Source: an uncultured Akkermansia sp. | GTDB taxonomy: Bacteria > Verrucomicrobiota > Verrucomicrobiia > Verrucomicrobiales > Akkermansiaceae | Reading direction: 5' to 3' | Length of the DNA stretch: 36,924 nt | Assembly: GCA_947631435.1 (NCBI GenBank) | Contig: CANRLM010000021.1 | Coordinates: 1-36,924 of the forward strand | In this document: piece after piece, positions 34,302 to 36,924 of the stretch | Numbering within the stretch: the first letter of the stretch is position 1 | How the letters are laid out: every line of letters begins with the position of its first letter | The notes under the pieces: model-generated | Seen by the model: only the letters and a program-made list of their open reading frames with translations | The model's database searches: none | What the model was told of the DNA's origin: nothing | Translations under genes and position numbers: made by a program

Positions 34302-36776
34302 ATGTCCAAACAAACTTTTTCCCGCATGCTATTGATCACGAAAACACTGGGTATCTTCCTGACTGCGGCTTTTCTTGTGACACCGGAGTCTTTCGCCGTT
34401 GACTCAAAACCGCCGGAAGAAGTCATGCAGCTGACGGATTACCGGGGTATCAACGCAGGCAATCCCGAGGAGAAATATCGCCACCGCATCTTCCGAGCCT
34501 ACCTTCCCAACAGACTCATCAACAAAATCTACAAGACAAGCGCTTATTCCTCCTACGAAAATCCGACCGGTATTTTTTTCGAGGCCGGAGAACAGGCTGT
34601 TTTCACGGTGAGTGGCTCAGCAGGAGAGGCTGAGCTCGAGCTGATTGTGCGGGATTTCGGAGAGGGTGGCAGCAGAGATTCTTACCCCCTCCGCATCGGA
34701 GACAACAAACTCTCCATTAAAAACAAGGGTCTCGCTTATCTCCAATACCGCGCCGAAAATCCACAGGATGCACCCCCCATTGAGGTCGATATACAAGGAG
34801 GCAAAATCAACGGCGTTTTTACTGCCGGGGATAGTGTCGAAACCTGGCACAGTTTGCTGAAGAACGCCGTGTGCAACATCATCGACCTCCTCGGCTATCG
34901 TTGCCAGCTCACCTACGATGTAACTTCTCTGCGCAAATACTGCCCGGATCAAGGTTCCGAGTTACTCGCTCTCTACGACGAGATCATCCGTCTCGAGCAG
35001 GTTGATGTCATGGGTTGGGGTACCAAGGATGTTCACCCTGGCAACCACATTCACGGACGAGTGCAGTACTCCGGCTTTATGCATGCGGACCAACAAGGAG
35101 CTGCCTTCCACGTCAACACAATGGGCTCCCTGGCAAACCCGGTCAGGCTGCGCCAAAATGCCTGGGGAGTTGCCCACGAGTTTGGGCATGTGAACCAAAC
35201 TCGACCGGGTATGCGCTGGGTTGGTACCTCCGAAATCACCAACAATATTTGTTCGGCCTGGGTGAACTTTAAGCTGTTCCCTCAACAAATGCGCTTAGAA
35301 CACGAAGTGACTGAAAATATCGATCAAGAGCGTATGCGCGGAGGTCGCTTTGATTGCTACGTCAACAGCGCTGTCGTCAAACACCAACTTTGGCAATTCC
35401 AATCGGGACCGGACTCCGGTCTCTTCGCTCCGCTCCGCGGGAATTCCGGTGATCATTTCGTTGGGTGCGCCCCATTTTGGCAGCTGATGCTCTATTGCAC
35501 GGCAGCCCGGGGCAACAAAGATTTCTACCCAGACATTTTCCACAATGTGCGCCACACCGATGAATCAGCTATGACCAATGGTGAGCTCCGCGTCCTCTTT
35601 CTTAAACGAGCTGCCGATGCTGCAAAACTCAACCTTGCGGAATTCTTCCTGTGCACCGGAATGGCCGCACCGGTCGATAGAGTCATCGATGATTACGGCG
35701 AAGCCTCCCTCACCGTAACCGAGGAAATGCTCCAAGAGGCTCTCGATTACATGGCACGCTACCCCAAGCCGGATTCCAGTGTCATTTACTACATCACCGC
35801 CAACAGCATCGACATTTTCAAACATAAACTGCCCATTTCCATTTCTCCTGATGCACCAAAAATTACCCTCCCCGTCAGTCGGGTCGACATTCCCGGCAGC
35901 GCGTGGAAGAACGCAGTGGCTTTTGAAGCATACTCAGGTAAAAAATTAGTTCGAGTTTCCCTGCTCGGGCTTAACCACACGGATAACACAACAACAACCG
36001 TTATCTGCCCACCGGAGACAGATTCCATCAAAGCCGTCCAGTGGGATGGAAAACGCGTCACGATTGCCAAACTTTCTTCCGATCAGACAGTACGCGCTGA
36101 ATGGAAGAAATTAGTTAAAATATCCAAAATCCGTAAAGATATTCAGGAGGGCAATGATGCCCAACTAAAAAAAGATCTCGCCAAAATCCGATTCAACGTG
36201 AATGAGCCTGTTTCGGACAGGGGTGACACCCTCCTCGTGGAGGCAATCCGCCAGCAAAACCCACGCGTGGTGGAGACGCTACTCAATGCCGGCGCAAACC
36301 CCAATGCGCGTTGCGCCAACGGTAAAGTCATATTGCACCTGGCTGCAGGTTTCAACAATCCTGAAGCTATTAAACTCCTTATCCGTCACGGGGCAGACGT
36401 GATGGCCCGTAGTGGTAATGGCGCCCTTCCCATTCATGACGCTGTGTGGGCCAAATCCCTCGATGCTCTCCAAGCCCTCCTGCCTCATTACGCTCGTCAC
36501 AACTTCAATCCCGAAGGAGGCATTAACGGTTTCCCCGTCGCCATGGCCATCGGCAGGAATAATGAAGACATCCTCAAGCTCTTTATCAACGCCGGCATGA
36601 ACGTGAATGATTCTCGTTTTGCTAAAGATCCCTTGCTGATTCAAGCCGTCAAGAAAAACAATGAACAAATGGTTCGTATGCTTCTCGTTGCCGGTGCACG
36701 CAAAGAAGCCGTTGATGCTTCGGGAAAGAAAGCTGCCGATTACGCTTCCGGGTCCATCGCCCTTCTCCTTCGATAA
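34302..36776 (+). CDS. Secreted M60-like metallopeptidase with C-terminal ankyrin domain
   Basis: An 824-residue secreted peptidase. The signal peptide is LLITKTLGIFLTAAFLVTPESFA, with cleavage near residue 32. An N-terminal domain of the M60-like type (about 70-200) precedes the catalytic domain. Zinc ligands are His292 and His296 in HEFGH (with catalytic Glu293), and Glu311 in VGTSE is the likely third ligand. M60-like peptidases often degrade mucin-type O-glycoproteins. From about residue 605 an ankyrin module follows: TLLVEAIRQQNPRVVETLL, GKVILHLAAG, GALPIHDAVW and DPLLIQAVKKNNEQMVRMLLVAGA. This C-terminal module is homologous to that of the upstream gene. Fusing an exported gluzincin to ankyrin repeats is unusual; the module may bind a partner or help surface retention. 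Confidence 0.9.
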   Translation: MSKQTFSRMLLITKTLGIFLTAAFLVTPESFAVDSKPPEEVMQLTDYRGINAGNPEEKYRHRIFRAYLPNRLINKIYKTSAYSSYENPTGIFFEAGEQAVFTVSGSAGEAELELIVRDFGEGGSRDSYPLRIGDNKLSIKNKGLAYLQYRAENPQDAPPIEVDIQGGKINGVFTAGDSVETWHSLLKNAVCNIIDLLGYRCQLTYDVTSLRKYCPDQGSELLALYDEIIRLEQVDVMGWGTKDVHPGNHIHGRVQYSGFMHADQQGAAFHVNTMGSLANPVRLRQNAWGVAHEFGHVNQTRPGMRWVGTSEITNNICSAWVNFKLFPQQMRLEHEVTENIDQERMRGGRFDCYVNSAVVKHQLWQFQSGPDSGLFAPLRGNSGDHFVGCAPFWQLMLYCTAARGNKDFYPDIFHNVRHTDESAMTNGELRVLFLKRAADAAKLNLAEFFLCTGMAAPVDRVIDDYGEASLTVTEEMLQEALDYMARYPKPDSSVIYYITANSIDIFKHKLPISISPDAPKITLPVSRVDIPGSAWKNAVAFEAYSGKKLVRVSLLGLNHTDNTTTTVICPPETDSIKAVQWDGKRVTIAKLSSDQTVRAEWKKLVKISKIRKDIQEGNDAQLKKDLAKIRFNVNEPVSDRGDTLLVEAIRQQNPRVVETLLNAGANPNARCANGKVILHLAAGFNNPEAIKLLIRHGADVMARSGNGALPIHDAVWAKSLDALQALLPHYARHNFNPEGGINGFPVAMAIGRNNEDILKLFINAGMNVNDSRFAKDPLLIQAVKKNNEQMVRMLLVAGARKEAVDASGKKAADYASGSIALLLR

Positions 36777-36924
36777 CGCCTCCATTCCTGATTCTTTCTC
36801 TCTCTTGAGGAAAATAGGAGGAAGAGATGCAACAAGAGGCGAAAAAATCATGTGGATTGCAAGATTAAATGCAACAGATGACAGAAAAAGTTGAGGTCAT
36901 GAGAAGAGAGGGGTAAAATAGTGG
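36777..36924. other. Right edge, no supported gene
   Basis: After the peptidase stop, a strong AGGAGG (36816-36821) lies 5 bases before an ATG at 36827, but the frame closes after 13 codons (TAA at 36866-36868). It may be a short leader peptide of a gene beyond the window, or chance. Nothing else is supported. Confidence 0.3.

Noticed and set aside
36827..36868. 13-codon frame after a strong AGGAGG
   Set aside because: Too short to call, near the window edge; could be a leader peptide but nothing downstream is visible.

Overview
The window reads as a bacterial chromosome segment of roughly 50-55% GC with AT-rich islands. No rRNA, tRNA, CRISPR array or insertion sequence was recognised. A GH95 fucosidase, an M60-type secreted peptidase, a Bacteroidetes-style ParE and mostly weak Shine-Dalgarno sites together suggest a gut or mucosa-associated member of the Verrucomicrobiota or a neighbouring phylum. 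That is an inference from gene content; nothing in the window proves the taxonomy.

Layout. (1) 205-7530, minus strand: a tightly packed surface-polysaccharide operon, read right to left. Its order is GT2 glycosyltransferase, rfbF, a PD-(D/E)XK-like protein, a sugar epimerase/reductase, rfbG, a GT2-GT8 fusion, and a DUF1796 protein. The last two genes are visibly AT-rich. (2) 7976-16069, minus strand: recN, GH95 fucosidase, thioredoxin-like lipoprotein-sized secreted protein, leuS and ogt. (3) 16137-17479: a PhnP-like metallo-hydrolase converging on a hexapeptide acetyltransferase. (4) 17480-19687: a repeat-rich intergenic stretch, then a secreted transglutaminase-like protein. (5) 20105-28099, minus strand: a complete type I restriction-modification operon (hsdM-hsdS-hsdR). 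A control region with two copies of a palindrome precedes it, and a DUF4143 AAA ATPase lies upstream. (6) 28647-31885, plus strand: parE, a histidine phosphatase, mscL and a shortened HU-like gene. (7) fabH on the minus strand. (8) 33211-36776, plus strand: an exported ankyrin-repeat protein, then an M60-like metallopeptidase ending in a homologous ankyrin module.

How the parts fit. RfbF and RfbG make CDP-4-keto-6-deoxyglucose from glucose-1-phosphate. The epimerase-like enzyme probably completes a CDP-6-deoxyhexose, and the glycosyltransferases would build it into a surface glycan. The hsd genes form a defence island. The fucosidase and the M60 peptidase point to host-glycoprotein use, although they lie about 20 kb apart.

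The observations most worth following are these: the duplicated ankyrin module shared by a secreted gluzincin and its neighbour; the hsd control region, with a possible RNA of about 140 nt; an inverted pair of composite intergenic repeats anchored by a 12-4-12 hairpin; an HU-like protein that lacks the DNA-binding arm; and a nuclease-fold protein embedded in a sugar operon.
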